Part shown: positions 41,702-51,999 of the stretch, piece by piece | Position numbering within the stretch: the stretch's first letter is position 1 | How the letters are laid out: each line of letters starts with the position of its first letter | From: Clostridia bacterium | GTDB lineage: Bacteria > Bacillota > Clostridia > Oscillospirales > CAG-382 | Reading direction: 5' to 3' | DNA length: 57,970 bases | Assembly: GCA_017549365.1 (NCBI GenBank) | Contig: JAFYUZ010000116.1 | Coordinates: 1-57,970, forward strand | Position numbers and translations under genes: made by a program | Notes under the pieces: model-generated | What the model was told of the DNA's origin: nothing | The model's database searches: none | The model's input: the letters and a program-made list of their open reading frames with translations, nothing else

Positions 41702-43489
41702 TTATCTGAAATCAAACGAGAAAACGTTTGTGCTCTCGTCCTCGCCCCAGTTGCCGTTTACGGTAAGGGTGAGATTTTTGATCTTTTTGCCGATCTTTAC
41801 GTCGATGGCGCGGAGAATGTTCTTTTCCTCGCAGGATATCTTTTCTACCTTGCCGTTTTCGTCGGCAATTTCAAGAGTGTAGCTCTTGCAAAGGGGTGCG
41901 GGGGTCGAGAACTGAGGCGAATCAAGCCACACGTTTGCTCTTTGGGCGTGGGTTCTTTCGCACCAGCCGCCGGGCATGGTCTTGCGCTCGAGGTCACAGT
42001 CGAAAACAACGTGTGCGCTCTCGACGTATTCGGGACAAGCAAGGGTGTAGGTGATGCTTTCGCCGTTTTTGACAGAAACGCCGCAGGTGGTGTTTCCGTA
42101 AACCTTAACGTTCACACGGTCAACGCCGTCACGGATAGAATCGTCTGCTCCGGAAATTGTCGCATCCTTGCACGCCTGCGAGATAACGCGGGATTTTGTG
42201 GGAAGGAAGCAGTCGTCGTTCATCAGTGTGTTCTGCAATTCTTCAAGCTTGCTTTCGTAAACACCGTGGGGGCAAAGTCCATATTTTGCCGCAATGCTTG
42301 CCGCTGTGCCCACCGCCTGACCGAGCAGACCGCAGGTGCGCATTACACGGGTGGAAGAAAGAGCCATGTGGGATGCGCTGATGTTTCTGCCCGCAAAGAA
42401 AAGGTTGTCGATGTTTGCGGAATAGAGGCAACGGTAGGGTATCTGATAGCAAGGGGGTGTTTTGAAATCGGTGTTGGGGGTGCCCTTGTGATAGAAGCCG
42501 TCGGGATAATGGTCGTCCACAGGCCATCCGCCATAGGCAACAACGTCGTCAAACTGTCTGTCGCCGAGGATGTCGTTGGAATTGATGATATATTCTCCCG
42601 TCATTCTGCGGCTTTCGCGCTTGCCGGGCAAAAATCCGAGAAAGTCGAGATCGTAGGTCTTGCAATATTCGTAATTGCCCGAATTTTTGATATAATCCCA
42701 GGTACCGAGAGCAAGACCGATCAGCTCGTCGCGCACTTCTTCGGTGTCGCCGATCGAGTCGCGGTTGCCGCCAAGCTCGAGATACCAGAAGTTTTCGTGC
42801 TCGGCTTTCATATCGGGGGTACGGAATTTGAAATGCTCGTCGTTAAGCTTTGTGATGCGCTCGGAGGGAATAAATTCCACCTCGCGGTTGGTTTCGCGAC
42901 CGGTGATAAGACAGCTCATACCCATGGTAAGATCGTCTTTCTTTTCAACGTGGGTAGCCTCGCCAAAGGCATCCTTTGCTTCGCGTCCGCGCATAAACTT
43001 TGCATCGGTGAGGGGGGCAAGGATGCTGTCGCCCGAGCAATCGGCAAAATACTTTGCCTTTACTTCGATAAATCTTTGGGTGGTCATCTGATAACCCTTG
43101 ACAGAGGTTATTCTGCGGCTTCTGCCATATTCAAAATCGCCGTCCTCGCAGGTGGCGTCCATACACGAGCAGTTGAGAAGCAGGGTTATGTTTTCTTCTC
43201 TTTTTACAAAGTCGTAAAGAATGCTGTCCCAGATGTGATAGTTCTTTGTGGGGTTGCGATAGAAGTTTTCTATTTCGATCTCCTGGATGATACCCGTTTC
43301 CATATTTGCCGCGCCCGCACCCGAAATCCACATTCTGATTTCGGAAGAAGCGTTTCCGCCGAGCATGGGACGTTCGTGCATAAGCACGGTCTTTGCGCCG
43401 TGGCGCGCCGCCGAAATTGCCGCGCACATACCCGATATGCCGCCGCCGACAACGCACAGGTCACATTCGATTACTCTTGTTTCAAGCAT
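41702..43489 (-). CDS. FAD-dependent oxidoreductase
   Basis: A 595-residue flavoprotein. The N-terminal dinucleotide-binding motif is VVGGGISGMCAAISAARHG, followed by ERPMLGGNASSE, typical of the FAD_oxidored family found beside carbohydrate-active enzymes. Later NLFFAGRNISASHMAL closes the FAD site. A C-terminal beta-domain of about 130 residues (VNVKVYGNTTCGVSVKNGES...) looks carbohydrate-binding-like. Substrate unknown; position near glycosidases suggests sugar or cyclitol oxidation. The ATG at 43489 follows GAGG. Confidence 0.87.
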   Translation of the reverse strand: MLETRVIECDLCVVGGGISGMCAAISAARHGAKTVLMHERPMLGGNASSEIRMWISGAGAANMETGIIQEIEIENFYRNPTKNYHIWDSILYDFVKREENITLLLNCSCMDATCEDGDFEYGRSRRITSVKGYQMTTQRFIEVKAKYFADCSGDSILAPLTDAKFMRGREAKDAFGEATHVEKKDDLTMGMSCLITGRETNREVEFIPSERITKLNDEHFKFRTPDMKAEHENFWYLELGGNRDSIGDTEEVRDELIGLALGTWDYIKNSGNYEYCKTYDLDFLGFLPGKRESRRMTGEYIINSNDILGDRQFDDVVAYGGWPVDDHYPDGFYHKGTPNTDFKTPPCYQIPYRCLYSANIDNLFFAGRNISASHMALSSTRVMRTCGLLGQAVGTAASIAAKYGLCPHGVYESKLEELQNTLMNDDCFLPTKSRVISQACKDATISGADDSIRDGVDRVNVKVYGNTTCGVSVKNGESITYTLACPEYVESAHVVFDCDLERKTMPGGWCERTHAQRANVWLDSPQFSTPAPLCKSYTLEIADENGKVEKISCEEKNILRAIDVKIGKKIKNLTLTVNGNWGEDESTNVFSFDFR

Positions 43490-43546
43490 TTTTCGTACCT
43501 CTTTCAATGGTTTTTATGGTTTCAATAAAATTATAGCACCAAGTGT

Positions 43547-46500
43547 TTATTTGTCAAGAACTTTTGATTTGACAGCCACGTTTTCTTTGCCGAGAATTTC
43601 GGAAAGCAGCTTGTAGACCGTTTCGGAAAGCTCAACATTTTCTCCGCGGCGCACCAGTTTTTTGGTGTCATCAAAATAAAGGAAAACAGGGGTTTCAAGA
43701 TTTGCGCCCGAGAAGATGTCCAAAAGATCGCAAACCCTTTCAAAATCCTTTGTATCGCGGGATGAAATTTTAAGATAAAGGCAGTCAACACCGCCGTCGC
43801 TCCGCTCTTTTATCTGCGGCTTTGCCGCGGGGGTGGAAGCGGATGTTGCGGTCTGCGGTCTTTTTTCGGGTTGATACACCTTGACTTTCGGCTGTTCGTT
43901 GCCGTTTTCGGCAATGGGAAGCACCGAGCGCAAAACAAGCTTTGCCTCTTCCCTTGCCTCCTCGCCCATCGATTCTTTAACCGAAATTTCACCCGACAGG
44001 GCGATCACGGCATCGTCCTCAAGTCTTGACGAGAACTGCTCGAAAACGTTGGGGAAAACGATAACCTCGATTATTCCCGTCATGTCCTCAAACTCAAGAA
44101 AAGCCATTTTCGTTTCGTTTTTGGTGATTTTTATCTTTTTCGAAGCAATGATACCAACAAGGTTTACGCGGTCTCTTTCGCGATATGCCCCTGTACCCTC
44201 GTCGCCGAAGGATCCCGTTACGTCGGCAATGTCAACGGCGTGCAGATTTTCCTTTGCTTGGGTGTAATCAAGTATGGGGTGTCCCGAAAGGTAGATTCCC
44301 GCCGTTTCCTTTTCCATAAGCAAAAGCTCTTTTCTTGTCATTTCGGGGATGTCGGGATAGTCAACAGACAGGGCAAGCTCGCCCTCACCCTCGCCGTCAT
44401 CAGACGAGAAAAGATCCATCTGCCCCGTTATCTGCGATCGGTTTCGGCGTGATACAGTGTCAAGCGCCGATTCAAAAACGGTGAGAAGCCGCGAGCGGTA
44501 GATGCCGAAGCTGTCGAAAACACCGCATTTTATCAGGCTTTCGAGCATTCTTTTGTTGATGGTGGGCATTCGAAGCAGAAAATCCTCGAAGCTCTTGAAA
44601 TTTCCGTTTCTTTCGCGTTGTGCCACAAGCTCGCCAATAACGCTTGCACCCACGTTTTTGATGGCAAGAAAACCAAAACGGATATAATCTCCCGAAACGG
44701 TGAAATACGCCTGCGAACCGTTTATATCGGGGGGGAGCACCTTGATGCCGAGCTTTTTGCACTCGGAAATATAAAGGTTGAGCTTGTGCTCGTTTTCAAG
44801 GTATACCGTAAGAATGGAGGCAAGATATTCTTTGGGAAAATGCGCTTTCAGATATGCCGTGCGGTAGGCAAGAAAAGCGTAGGATGCGGCATGGGATTTG
44901 TTGAAGGCGTATTTTGCGAAATCCGCCATATCATCAAATATCTCGCGTGCCGCCTTTTCGGAAACTCCGTTTTCAAGGGCGCCTTTTATAAAAACTTCGC
45001 GCTCCTGCTCCATAACGCCTGCTTTTTTCTTGGACATGGCTCGGCGGACGATATCTGCCCTGCCGTAGGAATAGCCTGCAAGTACGCGGCAGATCTGCAT
45101 TACCTGCTCCTGATAAACGATGCATCCGTTGGTCACCTCAAGAATGGGGCGCAGACGCTCGTCGGAATATTTGATGTTTTCGGGGTTTTTGCGGTTGTCG
45201 ATGTATTTTGGTATTGAATCCATAGGTCCCGGACGATAAAGGGATATGGCGGCGGTGATGTCCTCCACCGTTTTTGGGTGCATTCTTTGCAAAAGACTGC
45301 GCATTCCCGCCGATTCCAGCTGGAAAATACCCTCGGTGTTGCCGTCGGCAAGAAGAGAAAAGGTCTTTTTATCGTCAAGGGGCACCTTGGTTATATCAAA
45401 ATCGGGCAGATTTTTTCGGACTTCCTTTTCGGCGCGGTCGATGATAGAAAGATATTTGAGCCCCAAAAAGTCGATCTTCAAAAGTCCAAGGTCTGCAATA
45501 TCGTTCATGGTGTACTGCGTGACCACCGTATCGTGGTTTACGGCAAGGGGGACGTAATGCGAAACGGGGCGGTCGGTGATGACAACGCCTGCCGCATGCA
45601 TAGAGGCGTGTCTTGGCATACCCTCCAGCGAGCGCGAAAGATTGATAAGCTTTTTCAGCCTGTAATCCTCGTCGTATATTTTTTTAAGCTCGGGTACTAT
45701 GTCAAGAGCCTGGTCGATGGTAACGTCAAGAAACTGCGGCACAAGCTTTGCCACGGCATCGACCTCGGAATACGAAAATCCCATCACTCGTCCAACGTCG
45801 CGGATAACGGCGCGAGCTTTAAGCGTACCAAAGGTTACGATCTGCGAAACGTGGTCGGCGCCATATTTTTGCGCCACGTATTCTATAACCTCGCCTCGCC
45901 TTTCATCGCTGAAATCGATATCAAAGTCGGGCATACTGACACGTTCGGGGTTTAAAAAACGCTCGAAAAGCAGATTGTATTTGATAGAGTCAACGTCGGT
46001 TATACCAAGGCAAAAGGCGCAAAGACTGCCTGCACCCGAGCCTCTGCCGGGGCCGACGGGGATTCCGCGGCTTTTTGCATGATGGATAAAATCGCGCACG
46101 ATCAGGTAGTATTCGGCATATCCCATCTCGCAGATGACCGAAAGCTCGTATTCTATGCGCTCTTTGTACTTTTCGATATCGATGCTTTCGCCGTTTTTCT
46201 GCGCCTGCGCCGCACGCTCGGAAAGTCCGTCGTACGAAAGCTTGTAAAGATATTCCTTTGGCGTAAGACCTTTTGGAGGATAAAAGGCAGGGAGAAAGAT
46301 TTTTGAAAAATCAAACTCAAACGAGCACATATCGGCAATTTTTGCCGTGTTTTCGATCGCCTCGGGGGTGTCGCGGAAAAGGGCAAACATTTCCTCTCCG
46401 CTTTTCATATAAAATTCTTCGGTGGGAAAACCAACCTGCTCGGCACCGTCGATGGTGGTGTTGGTCTGTATGCACATCAGCGCCCTTTGGGCTTCGCTGT

Positions 46501-47134
46501 CGGATCTTTCGAGATAGTGGACATCGTTGGTGGCAACAAGGGGGATGCCCGTTTTTGCCGAGATCATTTTTAAGGAGGCGTTCACTGTTTTCTGCTCGGG
46601 AATGCCGTGATCCTGCATTTCAAGGTAAAAATTGCCCTTGCCGAAGATATCTTCGAACTCGGCGGCTTTTTCGAGAGCTTTGTCAAACTCGCCCGCAAGG
46701 ATAAGCTTTGGGATGATGCCGCTGACACAGGCGGAAAGTGCCACAAGACCTTCGCTGTGCTCGCGCAAAAATTCAATATCCACCCTCGGCTTTGCGTAAA
46801 AACCGTTCACATACCCCTCGGATACGATGGCGACAAGGTTGCGATATCCGACATCGTTTTTGCACAAAAGCACGAAGTGGCTGTAATCAAGATCCTTCTT
46901 TTCCTTGTCAAACCGACTGCGGGGGGCAAGATATATCTCGCAACCGATAATCGGCTTTATATCGTTCTTCTTGCATTCGCGGAAAAATTCCACCGCACCG
47001 TACATAACTCCGTGGTCGGTTACGGCAACACTTTTTTGCCCGAGCATTTTTGCGCGGGCAGGAATGTTCTTTATGCGGCAGGCGCCGTCAAGAAGACTGT
47101 ATTCCGAGTGAAGATGAAGATGAACAAAATCCAT
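43547..47134 (-). CDS. dnaE: DNA polymerase III alpha subunit DnaE
   Basis: A 1195-residue replicative polymerase. The PHP domain begins HLHLHSEYSLLDG; the polymerase palm has GPGRGSGAGSLCAF and the catalytic aspartates in SMPDFDIDFSDERR near residue 400; then a helix-hairpin-helix region (KKLGIKVLPPDINGSQAYF) and an OB fold (VNLVGIIASKKIKITKNE). This is the DnaE1/E3 type without built-in exonuclease, so a PolC is expected elsewhere. It lies upstream of the FAD gene by about 57 bp and downstream of maf. Confidence 0.96.
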   Translation of the reverse strand: MDFVHLHLHSEYSLLDGACRIKNIPARAKMLGQKSVAVTDHGVMYGAVEFFRECKKNDIKPIIGCEIYLAPRSRFDKEKKDLDYSHFVLLCKNDVGYRNLVAIVSEGYVNGFYAKPRVDIEFLREHSEGLVALSACVSGIIPKLILAGEFDKALEKAAEFEDIFGKGNFYLEMQDHGIPEQKTVNASLKMISAKTGIPLVATNDVHYLERSDSEAQRALMCIQTNTTIDGAEQVGFPTEEFYMKSGEEMFALFRDTPEAIENTAKIADMCSFEFDFSKIFLPAFYPPKGLTPKEYLYKLSYDGLSERAAQAQKNGESIDIEKYKERIEYELSVICEMGYAEYYLIVRDFIHHAKSRGIPVGPGRGSGAGSLCAFCLGITDVDSIKYNLLFERFLNPERVSMPDFDIDFSDERRGEVIEYVAQKYGADHVSQIVTFGTLKARAVIRDVGRVMGFSYSEVDAVAKLVPQFLDVTIDQALDIVPELKKIYDEDYRLKKLINLSRSLEGMPRHASMHAAGVVITDRPVSHYVPLAVNHDTVVTQYTMNDIADLGLLKIDFLGLKYLSIIDRAEKEVRKNLPDFDITKVPLDDKKTFSLLADGNTEGIFQLESAGMRSLLQRMHPKTVEDITAAISLYRPGPMDSIPKYIDNRKNPENIKYSDERLRPILEVTNGCIVYQEQVMQICRVLAGYSYGRADIVRRAMSKKKAGVMEQEREVFIKGALENGVSEKAAREIFDDMADFAKYAFNKSHAASYAFLAYRTAYLKAHFPKEYLASILTVYLENEHKLNLYISECKKLGIKVLPPDINGSQAYFTVSGDYIRFGFLAIKNVGASVIGELVAQRERNGNFKSFEDFLLRMPTINKRMLESLIKCGVFDSFGIYRSRLLTVFESALDTVSRRNRSQITGQMDLFSSDDGEGEGELALSVDYPDIPEMTRKELLLMEKETAGIYLSGHPILDYTQAKENLHAVDIADVTGSFGDEGTGAYRERDRVNLVGIIASKKIKITKNETKMAFLEFEDMTGIIEVIVFPNVFEQFSSRLEDDAVIALSGEISVKESMGEEAREEAKLVLRSVLPIAENGNEQPKVKVYQPEKRPQTATSASTPAAKPQIKERSDGGVDCLYLKISSRDTKDFERVCDLLDIFSGANLETPVFLYFDDTKKLVRRGENVELSETVYKLLSEILGKENVAVKSKVLDK

Positions 47135-47155
47135 TTTATTAAAAACTCCAAAAAT

Positions 47156-47743
47156 TTATATCATTTGATGGTGGGAAATGCCAAAATTTTCCTTTATCAT
47201 TTCAAAAAGCTCGGTGAGAGGAAGCCCCACCACGTTGAAATAGTCGCCCTCAATACCCTTTACAAAAAGGCAGGCACGACCCTGAATACCGTATGCCCCC
47301 GCCTTGTCCATCGGCTCGCCGCTTTTAACATAGTTTTCTATTTCGTCGTCCGAAAGATTGCGGAAAAACACCGCGGTCTCAACGGCTTTTTTTGCAATTT
47401 TTCCGCCGTACGCCACGCAAATGCCTGTGTAAACGCTGTGCCGATCGCCCGAAAGAGTGCGAAGCATAGAAAAAGCCTCGTCCTCGTCGCGCGGTTTGCC
47501 AAGCAAGGTCTTGTCTTTGTAAACAAGGGTGTCAGCGGCAATTATAAGAGCGGCGGGGTCGCAAAGCTTTTGGACTATTGCCTGCGCCTTGCGGGATGCA
47601 AGAAGGGTCACCGCCTCTTGCGGTTTTTCGGTCACCTCGTCAATGTTTTCGTCAACGTCGGCAGGGCAGATCTCGATATCAAGCCCCAGCGAGCGCAAAA
47701 GCTCGATGCGACGGGGCGATTTTGATGCAAGAACAATGCGCAT
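47156..47743 (-). CDS. maf: Maf-family nucleotide pyrophosphatase
   Basis: A 195-residue protein with LASKSPRRIELLRSLG at the N terminus, IIAADTLVY and LGKPRDEDEAFSML, all signature motifs of Maf. These enzymes hydrolyse non-canonical nucleoside triphosphates and are linked to septum control. It lies between dnaE (21 bp) and a DUF4321 gene (6 bp). Confidence 0.95.
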   Translation of the reverse strand: MRIVLASKSPRRIELLRSLGLDIEICPADVDENIDEVTEKPQEAVTLLASRKAQAIVQKLCDPAALIIAADTLVYKDKTLLGKPRDEDEAFSMLRTLSGDRHSVYTGICVAYGGKIAKKAVETAVFFRNLSDDEIENYVKSGEPMDKAGAYGIQGRACLFVKGIEGDYFNVVGLPLTELFEMIKENFGISHHQMI

Positions 47744-47749
47744 ACGCCG

Positions 47750-47998
47750 TCACCTCAAGATCTTTCTGCCCACCGCGTAAATTACGGCAACGAAGATGAT
47801 GACGGCAACGGTTATATTGATATTGACGCCCAGCGTCAGATCTATTACACCAAGATTTAACGAAACGGGAGAAGAAGTTCCAAAATCAAGGCCGTATGCC
47901 AGCCACGAAAGATATTTTACCCCTGCGGCAACCTTTGACACCAGCGAGCCGACAACTATGCCTGCACAGATGAGAAGAAGATTTTTCCAGAATTTCAT
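47750..47998 (-). CDS. DUF4321 membrane protein
   Basis: An 82-residue protein with two membrane helices (LLLICAGIVVGSLVSKVA and ITVAVIIFVAVIYAVGRKIL) and between them YLSWLAYGLDFGTSSPVSLNLGV-type loop. This is the DUF4321 pattern often found just upstream of maf in Firmicutes. Function unknown; context suggests cell division or envelope. Confidence 0.85.
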   Translation of the reverse strand: MKFWKNLLLICAGIVVGSLVSKVAAGVKYLSWLAYGLDFGTSSPVSLNLGVIDLTLGVNINITVAVIIFVAVIYAVGRKILR

Positions 47999-48167
47999 TT
48001 TTTACCTCGCAAAATTCCATTTTAATTATTTCAAAAACAATATCCGCTTTTTTCCAAACCTGCCGACCGCAAGTCAATTCAACTTACCGAGTTTAAACAT
48101 TTTACTTTCACATTTATTTTACCATAAGCGGTAATGTTTTTCAACAGATTTTGTGATAATAATAAAA

Positions 48168-48193
48168 AAGAGACGGGAAAGCCCGTCTCTTTG
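48168..48193 (-). terminator. Terminator of putP
   Basis: AAAGAGACGGGC-TTT-CCCGTCTCTTT followed by a T-run on the minus strand, 13 bases after the putP stop. Confidence 0.85.
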
Positions 48194-48205
48194 TGATATT
48201 TTTTA

Positions 48206-49711
48206 TCAGTCGTCGATCGACTTGTCTGTTGCGCGGTCAAAGATCGCAAGGATCTCCTGCGAAGGCTTTTTGTCGATAAGCGAAACGATGACGCAAACGA
48301 CAGCACTTGCAACGAAACCGGGAAGGATCTCGTAAACGCCTGTGGGCGCTGTGAGGTAAAGCAACCATACGATATCCACCACCGCACCGACAACGATACC
48401 CGCAACTGCGCCAAGATAGGTAAATCTTCTCCAGAAGAGAGAAAGCAGAACCGCGGGACCAAACGATGCACCGAAAAGTCCCCATGCGTTTTCAACCATG
48501 TTCATGATAGCCTGTGCGCCGCTGCCGCCGTTGCTGGCGATAAAGAAGGCGATCACTGCAATGATAACAACAACGACACGTCCGACCCAAAGGGTTTCTT
48601 TTTCGGATGCGCTCTTTCTGATGATGGGCTTGTAAATATCGCTGGTGAAGGAAGAGGATGCAACGAGCAGCTGAGAGTCAGCAGTAGACATGGAAGCCGC
48701 GATGATCGCCGCAAGAAGCATCCCTGCCAGGAAGGGCGGGAAAAGCTTTCTTGCAAGAGCAATAAATACGAGCTTCTGATTTCCTGCGTCCTGAATAAGC
48801 TCCTTGCCGACTGCCATTCTGCCGATATATGCAATAAGGATTGCCGCAACGAGAGTGATAAGTACCCAGATGATAGCAACGATAGCAGACTTTTTGATCT
48901 TGCTGGGCTTTTCAATAGACATAAAGCGAACAAGGATGTGGGGCATGCCGAAATAACCAAGTCCCCACGAAAGACCTGTAACGATCTCCTGCCAGCTTGC
49001 GCCGAACACGCTTGCACCAAATGCCGCTTCCTTTGTCACTCCGCCGTCTACGTAGGTATAAACCTCTGTAAGGGCAGCCTTGTCAAGATTCATTGTGGTT
49101 GCTGCTACGATCGGCACTGCAAGAAGAGCCACGAGCATCAGAAGTCCCTGGAAAAAGTCGGTCCAGCAAACAGCCTTGAAACCGCCAAGGAAGGTGTAGA
49201 TAAGAATGATAACGGCAAAGATTATCATTGCGTACATTCTTTCAAGAGAGGGGAAAAGCTGGGTGAAAACGTCTGCGCCTGCCGAGAAAGCAGAAGCAAC
49301 GTAGATGGTGAAGCTGATGAGGAAAACGATGGCGCAGATGATCTTGAGCGCAGGATTTGCTGTTGCAAATCTGTTGGAAAGATACTGGGGGAAGGTGATG
49401 GAATCGCCTGCCGCCTTGGAAAACTTTCTGAGTCTTTTTGCAACGAATATCCAGTTGAGTGTTGTACCCAGAGCAAGACCGATACCGATCCATGCCTGTC
49501 CCAAACCAAACGCAAGAACGCTTCCGGGGAATCCCATAAGCAGCCACGCGCTCATGTCAGACGCCTGGGCGCTCATTGCGGTTACCCACGGACCCATCGA
49601 ACGTCCGCCGAGAAAATAGTCAGCTTCGCTTTTGCTTTTTGACTTGAAAAAGAAGAAAACTCCGATTCCAAGCATGGCAACAAAATAAAGCACAAATGCC
49701 AAAACTTCCAT
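48206..49711 (-). CDS. putP: Sodium/proline symporter PutP
   Basis: A 501-residue transporter of the SSS family with about 13 membrane helices. The N-terminal KSEADYFLGGRSMGPWVTAMSAQASDMS segment region, followed by GLGQAWIGIGLALGT, is typical of PutP. It imports proline with Na+. AAGGAG lies upstream of the ATG, with a promoter at 49767-49795. Confidence 0.92.
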   Translation of the reverse strand: MEVLAFVLYFVAMLGIGVFFFFKSKSKSEADYFLGGRSMGPWVTAMSAQASDMSAWLLMGFPGSVLAFGLGQAWIGIGLALGTTLNWIFVAKRLRKFSKAAGDSITFPQYLSNRFATANPALKIICAIVFLISFTIYVASAFSAGADVFTQLFPSLERMYAMIIFAVIILIYTFLGGFKAVCWTDFFQGLLMLVALLAVPIVAATTMNLDKAALTEVYTYVDGGVTKEAAFGASVFGASWQEIVTGLSWGLGYFGMPHILVRFMSIEKPSKIKKSAIVAIIWVLITLVAAILIAYIGRMAVGKELIQDAGNQKLVFIALARKLFPPFLAGMLLAAIIAASMSTADSQLLVASSSFTSDIYKPIIRKSASEKETLWVGRVVVVIIAVIAFFIASNGGSGAQAIMNMVENAWGLFGASFGPAVLLSLFWRRFTYLGAVAGIVVGAVVDIVWLLYLTAPTGVYEILPGFVASAVVCVIVSLIDKKPSQEILAIFDRATDKSIDD

Positions 49712-49766
49712 TGTAATACTCCTTAAAATTGATGAACTTATCTCGAAAAATCGAAATATTTATACT

Positions 49767-49795
49767 ATTGTACCACAAAACGGAAAATATTGCAA
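49767..49795 (-). promoter_or_regulatory. putP promoter
   Basis: TTGCAA (49795-49790), 17 bases, TACAAT (49772-49767) on the minus strand; leader of about 50 nt. Confidence 0.7.
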
Positions 49796-49895
49796 TAAGT
49801 AAATCACTTAAATATGAAAGTTTTTTGCAAAGACAGCCGTTTTTTTCTTTTTTTGCCGCGTACGGCAGAAAAATGTAAAAAAAGCCGTTTATTTA

Positions 49896-49924
49896 TTGCC
49901 GAAACGCAATTAGTGTGATATAAT
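49896..49924 (+). promoter_or_regulatory. Promoter of the ABC-transporter operon
   Basis: TTGCCG (49896-49901), 17 bases, TATAAT (49919-49924) with TG one base before the -10 (extended -10). It serves the four-gene operon that follows. Confidence 0.75.
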
Positions 49925-49978
49925 AGGATGAAAAGCTGTTTTCAAAGCTTAAAAGTAATTGCAAAAGAGGAAAAGGTT

Positions 49979-51073
49979 ATGCAGGTCACTTTATCTCAAC
50001 TTACAAAAAAATATCCCGGCAGAGGCAAAAACGCCCCCGACGTTTACGCCGTGAACAACTTTGATTTCGTTATTCCCGACGGAAAGCTTATCGGTCTTCT
50101 CGGTCCTTCGGGATGTGGAAAAAGCACCACTCTCAACCTTATCAGCGGACTTGTAAAGCCCACCGAGGGAAAAATATTTTTCGGCGACGACGACGTTACC
50201 GATCTTCCTGCCGAAAACCGCGGAGTGGGACTTGTTTTTCAAAACTACGCCCTTTATCCCCACCTGACGGTACTGCAAAATATTCTTTTCCCGCTTGAAA
50301 ATCTGAAGGGCAAAAACAAGCTTTCAAAGGAGACGATGCTCGAAAAAGCCCACGCCGCCGCAAAGCTTGTGCAGATAGACGATCTTATGGAGCGCAAGCC
50401 CTCCGAGCTTTCGGGCGGTCAGCAGCAACGTGTTGCCATTGCCCGCGCTCTTGTAAAAACTCCGAGAGTTCTGCTTCTTGACGAGCCGCTCTCAAACCTT
50501 GATGCCCGTTTGCGCCTGCAGACCCGCGAGGAGATCCGCCGCATTCAGAACGAAACCGGCATAACCACCGTTTTTGTCACCCACGACCAGGACGAAGCCA
50601 TGAGCATATCCGACCTTATCGTAGTTATGAAGGACGGCGTTGTGCATCAGATCGGCGAACCGCAAAAGGTATATGACGACCCGACAAACCTTTTTGTTGC
50701 AAAATTTCTCGGCACTCCCCCCATCTGCGTTTTTGACGGCAAAATATCTGACGGAAAGATATATATCGGCGAAAGCTGTGTGTACGAAGGCGGAAAAAAC
50801 ACCGAAGAAAAAGACGTTTTCGTTGCCATCCGCCCCGAAGGCTTTGTGCCGTGTGACGACGGCGAATTTGTGTGCAACCTTTCACGCGTTGAAGTTATGG
50901 GTCGCGACAGCAGTGCCATCTGCTCGCACGAAAAGTCGCTTTCAAACCCCTTCCGTGCCATCATCAGCACCGAAGAGGTCGTAAACAAGGCAAAGGGCGA
51001 CGTGAGATTTCGCATAAAACCCTCGAAGATACTTGTCTTTGACAAAAAAACCGAAGAAAGAATAAGACTCTGA
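49979..51073 (+). CDS. Carbohydrate-type ABC transporter ATP-binding protein (UgpC/MsmK family)
   Basis: A 364-residue ATPase with Walker A GPSGCGKST (residues 42-50), signature LSGGQQQ (144-150) and Walker B LLLDEP (D168/E169). A C-terminal regulatory/TOBE region follows (KIYIGESCVYEGG...). Having its own ATPase gene in the operon differs from many Firmicute sugar transporters, which share a general MsmK. The ATG at 49979 follows AGAGGAAAAGG. Confidence 0.93.
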   Translation: MQVTLSQLTKKYPGRGKNAPDVYAVNNFDFVIPDGKLIGLLGPSGCGKSTTLNLISGLVKPTEGKIFFGDDDVTDLPAENRGVGLVFQNYALYPHLTVLQNILFPLENLKGKNKLSKETMLEKAHAAAKLVQIDDLMERKPSELSGGQQQRVAIARALVKTPRVLLLDEPLSNLDARLRLQTREEIRRIQNETGITTVFVTHDQDEAMSISDLIVVMKDGVVHQIGEPQKVYDDPTNLFVAKFLGTPPICVFDGKISDGKIYIGESCVYEGGKNTEEKDVFVAIRPEGFVPCDDGEFVCNLSRVEVMGRDSSAICSHEKSLSNPFRAIISTEEVVNKAKGDVRFRIKPSKILVFDKKTEERIRL

Positions 51074-51092
51074 CAAAGGAGAAAAAAGCTAT

Positions 51093-51983
51093 ATGGAAAA
51101 CAACAACCGCAAGGCGTGGCTTTATCTTCTGCCTGCCATTCTTTTCATCGGCGCTTTTCTCGTTTATCCGCTGATCGACGTTTTTATCTATTCCTTCGAG
51201 GAAAATTTCAATTTTGCCTCGGGCACGTCAACAGGCGTGGGTGTCGGCAACTATCTTCACGTCCTGCGCGATCCGTATTTTTTGCAGGCGCTGAAAAACA
51301 CCTTTATCCTCGTTGTGATAACAGTGCCCCTTTCAACGATCATTGCCCTTGCCATCTCCATGGGTCTCAATTCGATAAAAGCGCTTAAAAATATGTTCCA
51401 GACCCTTTATTTTCTGCCCTATGTCACAAACACCCTTGCAGTCGGTCTTGTATTTATGATCCTTTTCGACTGCTCCGAGCAATCGGTGGGACTTGTAAAC
51501 AGTTTTTTGTCACTGTTTGGGGTGCAGATGGTCGATTTTATCGACGGCCCGTATGCCGCAAAGATGTTTACCCTGTGTCTTTACACCATCTGGGTGGTTT
51601 TGCCCTTCAAGGTGCTTATTCTCACCTCGGCTCTTGCATCGGTGAAGAAAGATTATTACAACGCCGCCAAGGTCGACGGCACGTCAAAATGGCGCACCTT
51701 CCGCAAGATAACCCTGCCCATGATATCCCCCATGATCTTTTATCTTGTCGTCACGGGATTTATCGGCGCGTTCAAGGCATACAGCGACGCCGTGGCACTT
51801 TTCGGCACAGAGCTTAACGCCGCCGAAATGAACACCCTTGTGGGATATATATATGACAAGCTGTACGGTGCGGGGGGCGGTTTTCCCTCGTATGCATCTG
51901 CCGCCGCCATCATACTTTTTGTCATCATCCTCACCATCACCTGCATAAACCTTCTTGTCAGCAAAAAACACGTGCATTATTGA
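51093..51983 (+). CDS. ABC transporter permease, MalF/UgpA type
   Basis: A 296-residue permease with six membrane helices and the EAA loop YYNAAKVDGTSKWRTFRKITLP that contacts the ATPase. It begins 19 bp after the ATPase gene with AAGGAG. Partner of the next permease. Confidence 0.92.
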   Translation: MENNNRKAWLYLLPAILFIGAFLVYPLIDVFIYSFEENFNFASGTSTGVGVGNYLHVLRDPYFLQALKNTFILVVITVPLSTIIALAISMGLNSIKALKNMFQTLYFLPYVTNTLAVGLVFMILFDCSEQSVGLVNSFLSLFGVQMVDFIDGPYAAKMFTLCLYTIWVVLPFKVLILTSALASVKKDYYNAAKVDGTSKWRTFRKITLPMISPMIFYLVVTGFIGAFKAYSDAVALFGTELNAAEMNTLVGYIYDKLYGAGGGFPSYASAAAIILFVIILTITCINLLVSKKHVHY

Positions 51984-51999
51984 GAGAAGGAGGTACGAA

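Noticed and set aside
41942..43528. 528-codon plus-strand frame opposite the FAD oxidoreductase gene
   Set aside because: Antisense shadow of a gene with a clear FAD-binding motif and ribosome binding site.
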